Program-made: the position numbers and the translations under genes
Notes under the pieces: generated by a model
Seen by the model: only the letters and a program-made list of their open reading frames with translations
Databases searched by the model: none
What the model was told of the DNA's origin: nothing
Part shown: piece after piece, positions 5,652 to 6,003 of the stretch
Layout: every line of letters starts with the position of its first letter
Numbering within the stretch: the stretch's first letter is position 1
Origin: an uncultured Prosthecobacter sp.
Lineage (GTDB): Bacteria > Verrucomicrobiota > Verrucomicrobiia > Verrucomicrobiales > Verrucomicrobiaceae
DNA: 6,003 nt
Direction of reading: 5' to 3'
NCBI GenBank assembly: GCA_947523045.1
Contig: CANNUR010000188.1
Location: 1 to 6,003, forward strand

Positions 5652-6003
5652 ATGAAAAAGCTCCTCGTCCTGCTCGGCGTTCTGGTCGTGCTTGTCCTCG
5701 CCGGCGCGGCCGCCGCCTCCTGGTGGATCCTCCGTCAGTTCGGCCCGGAAACCTGGGTCGCCCAGGCGGAAAGCCAGTGGAACTGCCGCGCCCAGATCGG
5801 CGACGTCGACCTGCGCCTGCTCGCGCGCCCGGCCACCCTCGTGCTGAAGGACGTTCATCTCGCCAAGCGCGACAGCGAGGCCGCCAAACCACTCGGCGAG
5901 AGAAAAGCCTTCGCCGAGGGCGAGGCCGACATCCATGTCGCCGAACTGCGCCTCGACGTCCGCCTCGAGGACCTGCTCAACCGCCGCCTGCACGTCGAAG
6001 ACC
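5652..6003 (+). CDS. AsmA-like family protein, N-terminal part (3' truncated by window end)
   Basis: The first 117 codons are present and no stop occurs before the window edge. The start MKKLL is followed by one hydrophobic segment (about residues 4-25, ending AGAAAASWW) that would anchor the protein in the inner membrane with the rest in the periplasm; a cleaved signal peptide is less likely. After it comes the AsmA-type opening: WVAQAESQWNCRAQIGDVDL (residues 35-54), then the strand pair ATLVLKDVHLAKRD, then AELRLDVRLEDLLNRRLHVED at the edge, which matches the family phrase 'vdl..Ll.grl.ve.i.l.g'. AsmA-like proteins are large bridge-like or outer-membrane-biogenesis proteins implicated in lipid transport between membranes. 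The gene starts 52 bp after the HAD gene on the same strand and may be its operon partner. The upstream sequence CAGGTTGACGAGCC is only weakly Shine-Dalgarno-like. The family call rests on the N-terminus alone. Confidence 0.72.
   Translation, partial: MKKLLVLLGVLVVLVLAGAAAASWWILRQFGPETWVAQAESQWNCRAQIGDVDLRLLARPATLVLKDVHLAKRDSEAAKPLGERKAFAEGEADIHVAELRLDVRLEDLLNRRLHVED

Noticed and set aside
4880..5653. Upstream extension of the AI-2E reading frame across the spacer and the HAD gene
   Set aside because: The frame stays open only because of composition. The extension is charged low-complexity sequence antisense to the HAD gene, while the ATG at 4879 sits immediately before the first membrane segment.
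4933..5655. Other + strand frames overlapping the HAD gene
   Set aside because: Their translations are Arg/Pro/Ser-rich with no motifs, whereas the frame at 5009-5599 carries all four HAD motifs in order.
1..6003. RNA genes, insertion sequences, CRISPR arrays, phage or defence genes
   Set aside because: Looked for by eye and not seen: no tRNA-like or rRNA-like stretch, no terminal inverted repeats with a transposase, no short regularly spaced DNA repeats, and no defence-system motifs. The periodic signal at 2-1687 is at protein level only.

Overview
The window is about 6 kb of high-GC bacterial DNA, densely coding with strong G/C preference at third codon positions. It holds four protein genes, two of them cut by the window edges, and I see no RNA genes, mobile elements or CRISPR array. 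The most likely source is a member of the Verrucomicrobiota (perhaps an Opitutales-like lineage) or a related PVC-group bacterium. That guess rests on the first gene: tandem 'choice-of-anchor D' (ASH/HYDIN-type) repeats, degenerate Ig-like domains, a He_PIG-type domain and a C-terminal module with repeated 'TG..xG.L..G' motifs is a style I associate with verrucomicrobial surface proteins. The assignment is inference, because no phylogenetic marker gene is present. None of the start codons has a strong Shine-Dalgarno sequence.

Layout: (1) 2-3544, + strand, the C-terminal 1180 residues of a very large, probably exported, all-beta repeat protein whose start lies upstream of the window. (2) 3545-4879, - strand, a 444-residue AI-2E/PerM-family multispanning membrane protein. 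It converges on gene 1 with no gap, and the two stop codons together form the hexamer TGATCA. (3) 4880-5008, a 129-bp divergent intergenic region with an AT-rich patch that resembles a -10 element on both strands and a small GC hairpin. (4) 5009-5599, + strand, a 196-residue HAD phosphatase/phosphomutase closest in pattern to YqaB and beta-phosphoglucomutase. (5) 5652-end, + strand, the first 117 residues of an AsmA-like inner-membrane-anchored protein, truncated by the window edge.

The HAD gene and the AsmA-like gene lie 52 bp apart on the same strand and may be co-transcribed. The AI-2E gene is transcribed divergently from them. I see no evident metabolic link among the four products. Three of them (surface repeat protein, AI-2E permease, AsmA-like protein) act in the envelope, while the HAD enzyme is cytoplasmic. 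I did not find a convincing undescribed system. The points most worth a second look are the regular 116-118-residue repeat array and its degenerate Ig neighbours, the enlarged loop in the AI-2E protein, the zero-gap convergent stops, and the possible bidirectional promoter.
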